The position numbers and the translations under genes were made by a program. 64,000 nt of DNA. Source: Clonostachys chloroleuca. Taxonomy: Eukaryota > Ascomycota > Sordariomycetes > Hypocreales > Bionectriaceae. The stretch is taken from positions 14,818,001 through 14,882,000 of the forward strand of contig JBANAY010000003.1 in the NCBI GenBank assembly GCA_037952775.1. The letters run 5' to 3'. The notes below the pieces were generated by a model, which was not told the DNA's origin, did not search any database, and was given only the letters and a program-made list of their open reading frames with translations. Below, piece by piece: positions 37,736 through 50,201 of the stretch (the stretch's first letter is position 1; each line of letters opens with the position of its first letter).

Positions 37736-38277
37736 TCAGCTCCGAACTATACCGACCGCGGTCTTGCTTGCCTCTGCAGCCTCTTTTGCGACAATCTTTG
37801 CATCTCTAGCAGTATCGGTATTATCTTGTATCGTTTGTTGAATGACTCCTCTAGTCTGCTTTAACCCAGCATTAATTCGATTAAGGGACTCGGTTGTGCT
37901 TGCTGCGGATGCAGTCGCTTCGGTCCGAGCTAGGTTGAGCGCATCGTGGACAGTTCTGAAATCGGGCATATTCTGTAGCTTGACTAAAAGAGACAGCGAA
38001 CCTATGATCATAACTTTGACTAGTTCTGGTAGTACCGGTCGGTCTTTCTCGCGTTCGATACTAAGCAGTGTGTCTCGAAGGTATTTGCCAAGGTATACGG
38101 CATGCTCGCGGAGATCGGTTGGCTACGCGGCCTCTTGGGGCCACGAGGTCGCCATGGCGTCGGGACTGCACTGGGCGATGCAGTGGACACCAAGCTTCTT
38201 CAATAACCCTTTGAGACAGGTTTGTTGTGCTGCAAGAGGCTGTGCTTTTCAAAAATTTCGTTCTCGCTGTTGGTCAT
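37736..38277 (-). pseudogene. Coiled-coil gag-like remnant
   Basis: From about 38277 the minus strand reads MTNSENEIFEKHSLLQHN, then in a shifted frame LREHAVYLGKYLRDTLLS, and from 38011 an open 91-residue helical segment (NMPDFRTVHDALNLARTEAT; SLNRINAGLKQTRGVIQQTI; AKIVAKEAAEASKTAV) ending at 37736. Low-complexity Ala-rich helices of this kind occur near the start of fungal retroelement gag proteins, but no zinc knuckle is seen and the call is tentative. Stops and frame changes make it non-functional. Confidence 0.4.
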
Positions 38278-38570
38278 GTTCTTCCGGTTAATGTAAGCAA
38301 GGCGCGCTGATTTGTTTTCTAGTAGTCTACCTCACTATCGGCACGTGACGAACCCCTTATTCCTTATTCCCGCGATCGACTCACTTGGCGATGATTAGCT
38401 GCGATTCCCTCTTCCATGTCGCGATCGCACAAGGGCAAGGTCACGGATCCCGACTATCGCATAGTCTTAAAGGCCGAGGTCGAAGATTCCAGCCTGTGTT
38501 CAATAGATTGAAAAAATCCGCTAGTGACTCCTTCATTAACTTTCCCTGCGCGGAACCCGCAAGAGAAGAT

Positions 38571-38883
38571 GGCCGGTATCGTCAGCTTCATCGGTTCCCT
38601 TATCTTCACCTTCGGGTTAGTGATCCCTGTGGCGTTCTTTGTGAGTTTAGATACCTGATTGATTAGATATCTAAATGCTGATGAAACTCCAAGATGTTCT
38701 ACACAGCCTATTCGGTATTCCCTGTTCTCGCAGCTGTCGAGGACCTTGATGCCCCATATCTATGAAAGCCTCGACCCTCCTCGAGTCGTTGAGGAGGCTA
38801 GAGGCCCGAGCCGTCTTAGTACATATGGCCCTAAACCTCTCCCCGTCAGCTTCAGCCTCCGCTCCATGACTCGCCTGCTCTAG
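38571..38883 (+). other. Possible tiny membrane protein, uncertain
   Basis: ATG near 38571 starts MAGIVSFIGSLIFTFGLVIP, a good membrane helix, followed by a GTGAGTTTAG donor-like site. A plausible later exon reads LMPHIYESLDPPRVVEEA to a stop at 38883. The exon join is not decided by the sequence. I recognise no family. Confidence 0.2.
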
Positions 38884-39032
38884 TCTAGAAGAAAGCGCTT
38901 CTCCTTGTGTCGAGGCTGATAACGCTACATACATCTGTGTGAGCTTTCCGCACGTTGGTGGTGTTAGATGGGTGTTGTGCTGAGCCGCCGTATACATTAA
39001 GGATGTGTCGGAGAGGGGAGAGAGCTGGAAAA

Positions 39033-40437
39033 TAAAGTTTGGTGCCATAAGTCTACGAACAGCCACGTCAGCACCCACAATACGCGCTCAACACCTAATA
39101 TTGGAATAGCCACAACTCTTCCAAATTAAGCCGAAAATGAAGCTGGTATTATATATAGATAGTTTAAAGGCTAAATATCAGTATTTCGTATAGAATCCCT
39201 TTGCCCGGATGACTGCGAGGATACGGCGAGGCAGTGAGTCAATGAGCTTGCGTATGAAGGTCTGGTCAATACAGTCCCACGCTTCTTGCAGCCACGCCAC
39301 CAATTTTGCTCTATCAATCTCGTTATTGCTAAGATCGCGAGTTTCAGGGTGAAGTCGTATGAGGTTATCTTTTAATTTCTTCCAAACGTGCTCTATCGGG
39401 TTGAGATCTGGTGAATGTGGCGGCCAGTCAATCCACTCAATCCCGTGGATTTGCAGCCATTGAGGCGTGCCACCAAAATTATGAATTCTCGCGTTATCTT
39501 GCTGGAAATGCCTTGTTCCATCGTAAATAGGAAGAAGACCCTCTGATAATGCTAATTGATAGCTTTTAGAAGTATATCCATTCCTTGCACTTGTTGTATC
39601 ACGCTCCATAACCACAAGCTTCGTCTTTCCAGATCGCCAGATTGCTGCCCACACCATAAGGGATATTTTTGACTTCCCGTGAACTGTGATATTAACACAT
39701 TGTTGAAGGAACTTCTCATAAGGCTTCCGGAAGACCCAGCCTCTCTTTGAATTAGGCTGTGACTGTATTGTTGACTCGTCAGAGAAGATTGCCTGTTGAG
39801 AGTGGTGTTAGCCTAATTGCAGCTAAGACAACGCTTGAATTAACACTCGCGAATACCTCCATCAACACATCGATATCATGCCTCCAAGCTCGTGCCCATT
39901 GAAGTCTAATTCTTGCAGTTTCCTTATTAATTAGAATTCTCTGCAAAGCTCTCCATTTACGCGAGAAATACTTCTTCATAACGCGCTTAATTGTACGCAA
40001 TCCAATCTTGCCACCCATTGCACCAACAAGAGCAGAATAGGTGATCTTTCGGTCTCTTTTGGCCATTAAAATAATATACTTACATTCAGAAGCTGTTAAT
40101 TTAACAGGCCTGCCACGGCGAGGCTTATTTTTCAACGTCTTCTCGGTTTGCCAGCGTTTGAAGATTGCCCACGCGGTTGAAGCACTTGTGTTGTACACCG
40201 CGGCAACTTCGCGATAGGTTTTGCCGCTCGATAAATCACAACACATTGCAGCTTTCTGCTCAGGAGTAAATTCACAGTTTCTCCTGCGATTTGCGCTTAT
40301 TTCAGTACCAAAGGCACGTTTTTTAGGCATTGTGGTGGCTTGCAATTGAAGGTTGAAGAAGGAAGGTGTGTAAACGCGTGTGATGACACGGTCGCGTTGG
40401 GGTGGGGTTGTTCGCAGACTTATGGCACCACACTGTA
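39033..40437 (-). mobile_element. Tc1-like transposon (type B), potentially active
   Basis: Inverted ends (AGT-TGGTGCCATAAGTCT core) flanked by TA at 39033-39034 and 40436-40437; 1.4 kb. Carries a full transposase gene. CpA/TpG content looks normal, so it has largely escaped RIP, in contrast to the type A copies. Confidence 0.9.
39178..40330 (-). CDS. Tc1-family DD34E transposase, 2 exons, 362 aa
   Basis: Exon 1 40330-39857, intron 39856-39793 (GTATTCGCG...CAACAG, 64 bp, phase 0), exon 2 39792-39178. The spliced frame has no stop. The start MPKKRAFGTEISANRRRNC is followed by two helix-turn-helix motifs (TYREVAAVYNTSASTAWAIF; GRPVKLTASECKYI). The catalytic domain has IFSDEST (Asp163), HFQQDNARIH (Asp257) and SPDLNPIEHVW (Glu292); the second and third acidic residues are 34 apart, the DD34E signature of Tc1. 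Without removing the intron the gene looks like two unrelated ORFs. All expected residues are present, so it may be able to mobilise itself and possibly the dead sibling at 27377. Activity is not shown by sequence. Confidence 0.88.
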
Positions 40438-41552
40438 ACTCCTCGCTAACAGTGTGGCCTGATGGTGGAGAAATTGGTGTTCCCCCCTGGCTGTTACTAA
40501 TATTACCGTAAATGGACCCCAAACTAATACATTAACTATATGCAGGTGCGTTTTAGTGAATGGAAGTATGTGTCAACCAACAGAAGGTTGCGAGGCCTCC
40601 CAATTACCGGTTATATTATGGGTATATTCGTTACTAAGGTACCTAGGCAGTAACGAATGTCAGGCGGTATATGAGGAAAGTGGGGGCTTAGTGTAGTACT
40701 CGTCCCATATCCTCTATCTGCAGGTCCAGCTGTCTGACCAACAGAGCGTTGCTTGGTTGTATAAGCTATGCAATGTGTAATAATGGCTCCATATCTGCAG
40801 TCAGTATGTTTGTTGGTAGCCAAGTGTAGGGCTTAAGAGACAGCACAAGGTAACCCTAGCCTATATTTGGTGTATCCTTGATGACGAGTCAAAGTTGTAC
40901 TGCCGTTGGCTGCGGGTGTATTATCACGCCCGCGGCATTTCGCCAGGACCGACCAAGCGATATTACTGTATGGAACGTCACACGTTGGCTCCAGGCCCTT
41001 GGGCCCCGCTCTCGAGGAGCAGGATTCTCTAGATATTGTGCTAGTAAGACCAATTATAGCATTCTAAACTGCTGTTGGGGAAAACCCCCGTGCCTATTAT
41101 AGTAATGCTCCGCGGAACAGGTCAGAAAGGAAGTCTTGTAATGGTACTAGGGGTAGCTCTAGCCCCTATGAAAAACCCCTGGGAGATAATTGTTGGTAGA
41201 ATTAATTGTTGGTATTGCATGTGTTTGTATGGGAGTGCAGCTTTGCTCAAATTAGCCCCAGTCCCGAACGGTCAAGGATTTCATCGGCAGTACATCATCT
41301 CTTAGCTAAATATAGTAGAAGCTGATCCATGCTGCCTGATCCGCTCTCTCATCAGATATTACTATGCCCTGCAACCTACCGATCTCATATGCCTAAGTAT
41401 TTAACAAGAGGTTATTCCTACTATCTCGTCATGAAGCTACAAAGATATGCCTATTATACTATAATACCTCTTTGATTCTCTAACCTTCATTATACTTTGA
41501 GTTCTCCTTAAGCCTTTGATTTTTCATATTCATCACGGCAAGTTAACTAAAA
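40438..41552. other. Intergenic, nothing recognised
   Basis: Short ORFs only; normal composition. The last ~150 bases (TATA-rich) would be the promoter of the enterotoxin-like gene. Confidence 0.4.
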
Positions 41553-42190
41553 ATGGTATACCGCTCTCGTTTCACTTACTTCATTTCATTCCTGGTGCTG
41601 CTCCACCTCGCTACAGCTGCTAAACTATATCGTATGGACTTTCGCCCGCCTTCTGAGATCAGATATGATGGAGGTATTCTCAGCCGGAACACTGGTGGGA
41701 CTGGCTCTGTTATTGACTATGTAGAGGCACGTTTGGGGGAAATGGATCCATGGGTCTTAACTACCAACGATTTAAGTATGCTTAAATCTGCTGCCAGGTC
41801 ACCTGGTTACGTCTATATTTACTATATCGACCCAGCAGGCCTCACGATTAAGGATATGGCGAAAGAGTATAAGAAGGCGAAGTTATAACACCCAAAGCCT
41901 GCGGAGAAGGAATTCTCAGTTCATGGGTCTGTCCCTTGGGCCAATGTCGCCAAATGGGATGTATACAAAAGGGGCCAAAAGCTCGAAACTGTGACTAGGG
42001 AACAGTTTGAGCAAAGCCTGATGCAAGGAAATGCCCCTACTCCTCCCCTTTCGCCGCCGCCAGGGAAGACTTTTAATCTACCCCCCTCATTATTGAAGAG
42101 CGCTCAGTCCTCCGCTAAGAAGCCAGAGAAGAAGCCTCAATCCCCCGCCAAGAAGCCAGAGAAGAAGCCAGAGAAGAAGCCTTAGCCTAC
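41553..42190 (+). pseudogene. Heat-labile-enterotoxin-A-like ADP-ribosyltransferase gene, broken
   Basis: The first 111 codons are open: a signal peptide (FTYFISFLVLLHLATAA) and then LYRMDFRPPSEI, the Arg-containing strand that binds NAD in the Enterotoxin_A family. GGILSRNTGGTGSVIDYV, WVLTTND and GYVYIYYID follow. A TAA stop at 41886-41888 ends the frame before the region expected to complete the catalytic fold. The same frame then stays open to a TAG at 42183-42185 and contains GSVPWANVAKWDVY, a motif of the family's post-catalytic part, and lysine-rich repeats (KKPEKKPQ type). I could not identify the Glu motif. Such proteins are frequent in insect-pathogenic Hypocreales. As it stands only the truncated N-terminus could be made. 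The host lineage is inference. Confidence 0.7.
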
Positions 42191-44745
42191 CGCCAAGAAG
42201 CAAGAGAAGAAACCTCAGCCCTCCCTCAAAAGGTTAAAGATGCGCAACACATTATCAATAAGGCGAAAGAAGCGTTCCCTAGAACGTATGAACCGACTAT
42301 TAGCCGCTCGATATCTGTCAGCGAATTAACTGAGTGTTATCCAACTGGATGGCAATTATTGTTGTGGTGTTTTAAACCTATCTTCATGGGCTTAAAGTTA
42401 ACTCACACCAATGGCCTTGGAGGACGGTAAGATGTGTGATTGTTCGCGGTGGCTTTCCGATGGGTTTGGCTTTCCGATGGGTTGGGCTGAGCGAGACTCT
42501 CCAAGGACTGGTATAATGTGAGAAGGATTGCCCTTGCGATATGCATGCAGCGATTATATTAGGTTCATTTGGCCCTTAGGTGAGCATCGGCCATTTTTTT
42601 GGGGAAAAGGAGCAGGGGCCTAGTCCAAATATACAGTATTCTGCGGCTTAGTTCTAGATTGGTAGGCGAGTAATGTCTGGTTTGTTCAGGTGGATGTCAA
42701 TAATGACGACAAAGAAAGTGAACGGATATGGTGCACAGTCAACAAGTTAATGGGGATAATACTGTAGCTAATATGCAAGAGTCATGTGCGTATTGCCTAT
42801 GCTTCCATTCAGCAACTACCATAGCGTCGCTATACCTCGTTATATCGATCTCTGTAAAGCACTGAGTGGGGTACAGGTGTAGTCAGAGCCACAATTCATT
42901 GGTATAGCAGCGGCTTGGTTTATCTGATGACTTAAGGTGGCAACTTCTCTGATGCACCTGCGGAAATGAGAGCATCCGGCTCTGGAGGAGAATACGATGA
43001 TAGGAAGGTGATGCCTACTGAATAGGAAGCATATGGCTTTAGACCTGAGATTGACCCTGGGTCAGTCACTTCTCACTTTGAAGTTCGAGCATTAATTCGA
43101 ACACTACATTCTGCTGATTAATGACTGCGTATACTCTCCTATTTGAGTACTAGGGCTCAAGCGCTTCCCGCTATGACTAGAGTTTCTATCACCATTGCTT
43201 TATCATCGGTATTTCTTGGTCGGTCGTGATTATCAGGCGCTTGTAGACTACCGGCGGCTTCTTCTAGTTCTAGACACCTACGATCACTTCTACGAGCTTG
43301 TTAGGGAACGTGGGGCCGGTCCGGATCTAGGGACGTTTGCAGTGACGCCGTAGCAGTCGATCTAGGATTGCATTCGCAACAAATAATAATTAGTATTCAT
43401 CCAGGGATAACAAGGAGCCAGTGCCTAGTTAGCCCAGATCCCAGAATTCGATACTTGCAAGCGTACTGTAGCTAGAGATGATGCGTAAATCATCCAGCGA
43501 TATTGAGTGTTATATTGGAGATAGATCCAGGCGATGGGAGATTCCAAGTCCCTTGACGCCGTCCAAATCCTCGATATCTCGATAGACCAGTTGTATCGAT
43601 AATTATAAATTTAAGGGTGGGAATAACAAAGTATCTGACGAGGGTGATATTGGCGAAGAATACAGTAGCACTTTATTCTTGAGCAAGCCGACTGGGTGAG
43701 TCCTCGTTGCTTGCATCCTTCTGGAGCTGCTTAGGAAATAACTACATAGATATACTTCTGACCTCGCTTAGCTCAATACATTTTGCTTTCCTTTCGCAAC
43801 TTCATATTCTATCATATCTATCCTAAGCTATATATAGGCGTTCCTTGCTAGCAGAAAGATCGAGCCATAATTACCCTCAGTCTCATCTATTACTTTTAGC
43901 TCTATCTTAAGCTTTAGTCTTCAGGCGCTCAGAATAACAAAAGGAAGGGGGGCTGGGACTAGAAGGAGAGCACGGGGTGAAACTCAGTAAGATATCATCG
44001 CCGGGGGGTACGGGATCTTGGCTTATCCCCTTACCTTTATCAATATATTGCTAAAGTTAGTTATAACCAGCGTCCTACAACAGAATACATAGTATAGGAT
44101 CTCCCGAGCCATACAGGGCCAAGAGAACTTACCCCTGTACATGGGACTATTAAGTATTTGCTTCCTGGATAAAATAATCACGATATTATTTAGCCAAGTC
44201 TCGGGCATTCCTAAACACAGATACCCTATTGCAAAAAATATTAATACTTATAGTAATATCCCATCTATAGACTTTAGTTATATAGTATTATAGAAGTCCC
44301 TCTGTAGTTATAGGCGCTATAATATAGTATGCGAAAAGCCTTAGTATACTACTACTTTAGTAAGTAGTGCTGAATACGTAAGGCTTCCCGTCGTATACGG
44401 GTTACTCTTCGTTATAGCTCTATAAGCTATATATGGCCCGATATCCGATAGTACTATTATAGTAAGCTTGCCGTGTTGCTATACCTTAGGTTTCTCCTGG
44501 GCCTTCGACCTCTATGAAGAAATTGGGCGCTATAGGTTTGCTCGTATTAGTTGACGGTATAATTTGTCCAGTAAGCTTATTGCGGATTGATTTATAAAGC
44601 TCTCCAAGGTAAGTGCCGAAATAGATATCTGGCTTAGCAGATTTAATCGTACTATCGGTAAGCGGCTTTAAGTTATTAAAGGCTGTATTCCTGGCGGGGA
44701 GAGGATCACCTTCCTTTTGGCTGATTATAACCGCGATTATATTTA
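42191..44745. other. Gene-poor decayed DNA
   Basis: No ORF longer than about 65 codons with recognisable content. Composition drifts to AT-richer after about 43600, suggesting old, partly mutated sequence. Confidence 0.45.
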
Positions 44746-45286
44746 CTAGTATATCAGCTTTATCTTGGGCGGCTGAATTATACTTTTTAAATACCCTAAG
44801 TTATTAGGGGATAGGAAGGAATATAAGAGTAATAGCCTCGGTCTATTCAGAGCTGCTATAATCTCTACTAATTCTGGCTTTTGTGAGGTATATGTTTGGT
44901 GAATTTGATATTCAGCCCAGTATCGCTTGAAACCGCGGTCATAAGGGCTTAACGATTTGCTGGTCAGTGTTATTTCTGGGTTAGGGAGACTCAATAGTTC
45001 GGTGGTATTAAGACCTCGGTATTGCGAGGGGGAGCTTATAGCGCCGGTAAGTCGATAGCTTCTTGCCGGGTAAGGATATCCTCTAAGATTATATAAATCT
45101 AGTCCCCCGTATCTTGCAAATCGAGCAAGCTCCCCAGTAGCTATTGCTACGATATTCCGTACCGGCAAGGTCGGCTACGAAGGAAAGGAAGGCGGCGGAT
45201 AGATATATCTTTGGAGCTCTCCTAGGGCTCTGCGAATCAGGGGTATCCTGGATAATCTGTCCCAAAATATAGGCGGGTATTACCAA
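44746..45286 (-). pseudogene. Unrecognised coding-like remnant
   Basis: Two overlapping minus-strand frames (65 and 140 codons) look like pieces of one protein joined by a frameshift near 45140: SAAFLSFVADLAGTEYR, then GGLDLYNLRGYPYPARSYRL, LLSLPNPEITLT, RGFKRYWAEYQIHQTY. Residue use is protein-like, but I recognise no domain. The surroundings are AT-rich with many stops, so this is probably a mutated gene or mobile-element fragment. Confidence 0.3.
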
Positions 45287-47573
45287 CTAGGTTCACTTCC
45301 TGAATAGCTGTCCTGAAGTAAAGGCTTATTAATACGTTATCTCTTGCAGCCGATCAAAGGAAATCGTCTTAAGGTGAGGGCTCTTCAGGATACTGCTGCT
45401 TTATAATATGTAATCTCCCTTTCCGCTGTATGGTCTAGCAATAAGGAACTATAGTCGGGAACTATTTAAGAGAAACTTCTAGGAGATTAGGAGTTCAAGG
45501 CTATATTAGAACGAGCGTTTTGGAATTATAGGCGGCAGCGTGCTGTATATACTTGTTGGTTCAGTACCTTAGTCTCTAGGTACGGTATGATACGGTGCGA
45601 TATGAGCTAATCGTTATATAGCTGAACTTCCAAACTGTGGGATAAAGGCCAGTTAATTAATATTCCAAGAGCTAGAAATAGCCTGTTAGCCCCACTCATA
45701 CTGGAGTAAGCATCCAGATAAACAAGGCGGATGCCCGGCTGCTAGCCCTAGGCTAGTTATAACTGGTATTAGATTACCTCTACATATGGATTTATTTATA
45801 CGGTGCCTGATAACTAATTATCCCCTGTAGCTTCACGTAACTAATAAACATCCGTTTAGCGGAGCACGAAGCTAGCTGGGGGTTTCTGGTGCTTTGTAAG
45901 GTTTAGGTATGGATTATTTTTAGGGGAATTTTGGTTGTAATACTACCCCTATATGAAGTGATCTCGGGGTTTCCTTTGTTCGCCGTGAGGTGAAGAAAGG
46001 GGCAAACTATAAATATCCAGTAAGTCTAAGGCTATAAAGATAAGTTGCAAATGATTTCAAAGCGTTACTCGACACGATCAATAATGATACGCAGCGGCCC
46101 TAGCTTACGCAGGGCTAATGCAGATCACCTTAAATGGCACATAATGCTGGTCGATGTTTGTTCAGCTAATAGGTGAGTATCTACGATCGCGACAGGAAGC
46201 GATACTAACTTAGGTAGGTATTGGATATTTCGGGGTAGACGTAGGGTTGTGGTGAGCTGATAGAGCCTCTGGCTCATGCATTCAACATTCATGTACGGAT
46301 TGCTTATACTGTGAGGACTTGTTAATGCGCGGTCTCTTCCGACCGTTCACAGGAAAGTCGTTCTAGATGCTTCATCGACCTGCCGTCGCTTTCGGTTGCG
46401 TGCTCCTGCTATTAGCGGCCATTATTTGGAGCTGAAATTGGCGGGTACGAGGAGGTTTATACCGAGGTAGGTGGAGAGCTTGATCTTAAGGCTTAAGGCA
46501 GCAGTGGATTGATTGTTGGGAGCAAATAGCTGAGATGGAGGAGCTGATAAGATGGAGAGGTTCAAGTATGGAAGGAAGGGCAGTAATTATGGAGGCTGAG
46601 GCTATTAAAGTGTAGACCTTGTATTCTTGCACTTGTTTGATTGCGCCATCATGATATTTCACTCCGTTGATCAACTAGAAACAGCACAGGGAAGTAGGAG
46701 ATGACAATACAGCAGTATTCCATCCTTTCGACAAACAGAGGACAAGACTGCTATTTTTATTTCGGTTGCTAATCGGTCTATTTATAAGAAGAAGGTCGTT
46801 GGACGAAGGGTTCCGATTATACCTTGCTTTCTTATTATAGATATGTTTGGGCATGTAGCCGTATAGCTGCAAAGATAACATCTTGCCTCTTGTAGAAATA
46901 ACAACACAATCGCGGCGATGAAAAAAAATTGTTCAGTCAAACGAGCCTGGCGCTTCGACAAACGTCCGCATGAAAACGCCCCATCAACGGATTCCGCATG
47001 TTGGTGGACGAAGGGACTTCGGAAGTAAATGATACCTGGTATTATTAAGGTAGGTGAGAAGTATATGTATACTCAGGTACCTATGTAGTCTAAGATACCT
47101 GTAAGTACTTACCTCTACGGAGTACAGGTAATTAGGCAAGTGCCTTGGTAAGGTATTATTTGGATCCACTCTGACGCAACGTGTTACAAACAGGCTTAGC
47201 GCCCCGTGTGAGCTCGACGAAGGAATGATTAATAAAATAGGCATATGAGAGGTCTGCCTAAAAGAGGGGCCGTTAGACAAGCCTCTCCTTGATATACCGA
47301 AGAACACAATTGAGGGATTAAATGTACATATTGTATTGACCCAAATAAGTGACTGTTTTCCGTATCCGGTTGGATGCAACGCGTATGTCGTAGTCATCAA
47401 TTAGCGCCAAAGGGTCTCCTTCCTGCCCTGTATTTATTTATAAATAATCGACGCAACCCCCGAGTGGTATCAATTCTCTATCAAGGTCAAATCACGCATT
47501 CACCACCAACAAGTATGTGTATCTGAATTTGCAGTAACCCTCACTTTAACTGATAAAGATTCTAGATTACACC
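45287..47573. other. Decayed DNA without recognised genes
   Basis: Short ORFs on both strands, none with motifs. The region near 47460-47570 should hold the promoter of the ORF at 47574. Confidence 0.4.
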
Positions 47574-48155
47574 ATGGCATCACGCGAAAATTCAGAAGTA
47601 GTGGGGAATATAAATCCAGAAGATATTCCAGATCTTGGCTCTGATGATGAACCATGTGTTGATGATGTTGAATCAGCGACCGAGGAAGAGATACAACTAT
47701 GGTGGACAGCAAGGTACGATAAGAGCATTGTTAAGCCTATTAAAGAGCCTCTTACTGCACCTTGGGGTCTACCAGTCAACAGCAAAGATTTAGAGAAGCT
47801 CAAGGCTGGGTTTCGAACACGTTCTATGGATGATAAGTGGGATCTGCTGGTCGAGGACCCCGATGAACAAGGTAATATTTCTCTACATATTCTTCGAAAC
47901 TGGGCATACGCTGAATACTTCATACTTCATATTGTGAGCCATGAAGATGGCGGGGGAGTGATTCAAGATATTACCTGGGAAGGGAATAATGATGGGTTTC
48001 GATGTGAGGCCGAGCAGGCTCAGAAGGAAGCTGTGGTGTTGTGCAGACTCTTCCTCGAATGCGAGTTTGAGACGGTCCCTAGATATCCTTCCTCGGTTAT
48101 ATGGAGCCCTGAAGGTTACAAGAAGCTGGAGGCGCAGCAGGATCACTCTGCATAG
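47574..48155 (+). CDS. Conserved-looking hypothetical protein, 193 aa
   Basis: A single open frame with a good start context (CACCATGG). The N-terminal 45 residues are acidic and disordered-looking (NPEDIPDLGSDDEPCVDDVE). The rest looks globular: LKAGFRTRSMDDKWDLLVED, GNISLHILRNWAYAEYFILH, IQDITWEG, ending YKKLEAQQDHSA. The FR-RSMDDKWD...W...Y...L pattern resembles a fungal family of unknown function known to me only as hypothetical proteins. There is no signal peptide or membrane helix. It is intact amid several kilobases of decayed DNA, which argues for a recent gene or retained function. Confidence 0.65.
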   Translation: MASRENSEVVGNINPEDIPDLGSDDEPCVDDVESATEEEIQLWWTARYDKSIVKPIKEPLTAPWGLPVNSKDLEKLKAGFRTRSMDDKWDLLVEDPDEQGNISLHILRNWAYAEYFILHIVSHEDGGGVIQDITWEGNNDGFRCEAEQAQKEAVVLCRLFLECEFETVPRYPSSVIWSPEGYKKLEAQQDHSA

Positions 48156-50201
48156 GGCGTGCACATCAAGTCGAACCGTAAAGCGCAGCACTAAGCTTGA
48201 AAGGGTTAGAATATCTGCACGGATTGTTTTGATTGCTTCATTATCCTCTGACCTAACTGCATTTTGAGCATTTGGGTAAATCGCACGTTCTTCTATCGAG
48301 CCCAACCTTCGGGCTAATCTGGTCTAAATATTTACCACCAAAGCATCCGGGAATGTGACTCTTGTCTTTGGGGTAGGCGTGTCTTAGGTTATGCCGTATC
48401 TAAGAAGATGCCTGACTGTCTAGCGCCTTGAACTTTCTCATATCATCAGCCTAGCGTGTTGGTGTGACTCTTGTAATCCACAGTATGTGTCAGGGTTGCC
48501 CAAACAAGCGTCCCGTCTATTATGTGGCTCAGATTTAGGAACAGAATCTAATGATAAGGCACCCTTTGCTGGCCCTGCTCAAGGTAAGCCCCTTGCTCCT
48601 GCTTCGAGTGAATGAAGATATCGGTAAAGACATCTAACGTGAAGACTCTGAATGGTGTAAATTTATTAGAGCAGGTGTATGAACTATACACTTTCTGTGA
48701 TGAGGTTCTGAAACAACGGTATTAACTTGAATGTCTTTAACTATTAGCCCAGCAGTTTCTTGCTGCTGGAGTTAGTCCAGATCCAGCCGGTATATGAATG
48801 TGATATATCGATCGCAGAACTATTACTGGAGGACCTTCAAGGAATCTTACTGTTATTCAAAATAGACATTGCTGAAGGGTTTGATGTTGAGAAATGAGCG
48901 AGAGGGGATCTACCTAAGGTTGGACTAGTCAAAATGCAGCGTTGGTGCAAATTCAATCGATCAATGCTCTCATTTCCTAGCAACACACCTGGTCAGGTAA
49001 CCGCCGTTAGACAGTCTCTATAATAGAAAGCAATGGAGAATATACCTGTAAGCTTCAGTGTTCAAGATGTTATACTCATTAGTTAAGGAGAAACAGGGTA
49101 TTCCCTCCAAAAGAAGTCTCATAATGGCCGGCATGGTATACGTTAACTAGTTCATCAAAACTTATCCCGCGGGCAATCAGATTCGGTGCTTGAGAAGATA
49201 CATTATTCGATAGTAATGACACCAAGAGAATCATCGTAATTGAATCCAATTTGGGAGAATGAATAGAGAGTCCTAAGTACCATCTGTCACCCGCCGTTTC
49301 CTAAACCCATGATGAAGAAAGCAGTTGTTGTAGCTCTAAGCAAGCCGTACGTACTGGCCTGTCTAAGAGTAGTGGCATGATTTTGCCGCCTGAGTTAGAG
49401 ACTGGGATGGTCGTGATTTCGTGACAGGCCTCTACAGACTAAATGCCAAAGCCTGGCTGTCATCCGGATCAATCTCTCGTACTCTATCCAATCTATTCCG
49501 GACAAGCCGCTCCGCAGCCGAAACCCACCTTAATGGAAACTCATATCTTTAATAGTGGAGTTTGGGTAACTAAGTTGCTTATGGAACACCTCCGCCCATC
49601 GATTGATTCCAGACTACTGGAGGATATGCCTACCGAGCGCGAGTGTCATTCACCGAAGCCGGAACACGCCGCGGACTGTTCCGAAAGGAAAGTAGACTCT
49701 CTGGCCAGGTTTCAAAATCTGGCCTATCTCTAATCGTCGTCATAGCGTTCTATATCCTCCATCCACTCTCTGCGCTGATCCCTGGTTTGGCGTGGTATCC
49801 AGATAAAGCCGAAACGATCTTGTTGAACAGTTGTTTACTAGCAAGGCCATGGCTGCCCATATGCGGTGCTGTACAACGGCCCCCTTCGGATAAAAGTGCC
49901 CAGTGTTCAATGTCCCTCCACTCTGACGAATCTTCCCTGGATACTTGTGCCCTTTCAGCACTATGACCGTTCAGTACTTAATCCCGTATACGGCCGAGAA
50001 GCTGGCAATTTCTTCCGGTCAAAAGCATGGAAGGGTGGAAGGGATTGGGCAGCTGCAGTCAAGGCCATTCCATGGGTCATCCTCACTACCTATTTGACGA
50101 GAGAAATCGATTTCGGACTTGTCCCAGGTCGCGTATCTCATAGGAGCAATTATCAGCCCTGAGGGACGGAATCTAAATCAAGACAGCTTATCGATCCATC
50201 C
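48156..50201. other. Decayed region with broken ORFs 49443-50162
   Basis: Overlapping plus-strand frames at 49443-49733, 49643-49966 and 49866-50162 may be pieces of one protein: a hydrophobic stretch (LIVVIAFYILHPLSALIPGL), then YNGPLRIKVPSVQC, then FFRSKAWKGGRDWAAAVKAI. No family recognised. Frameshifts separate the parts. Confidence 0.3.

Noticed and set aside
38671..39078. Minus-strand 135-codon ORF
   Set aside because: Runs through the Tc1 terminal repeat and has no recognisable domain; probably chance, though its left part could be a remnant.
40878..41305. Two short plus ORFs
   Set aside because: No motifs, no start or splice support, ordinary length for random sequence.
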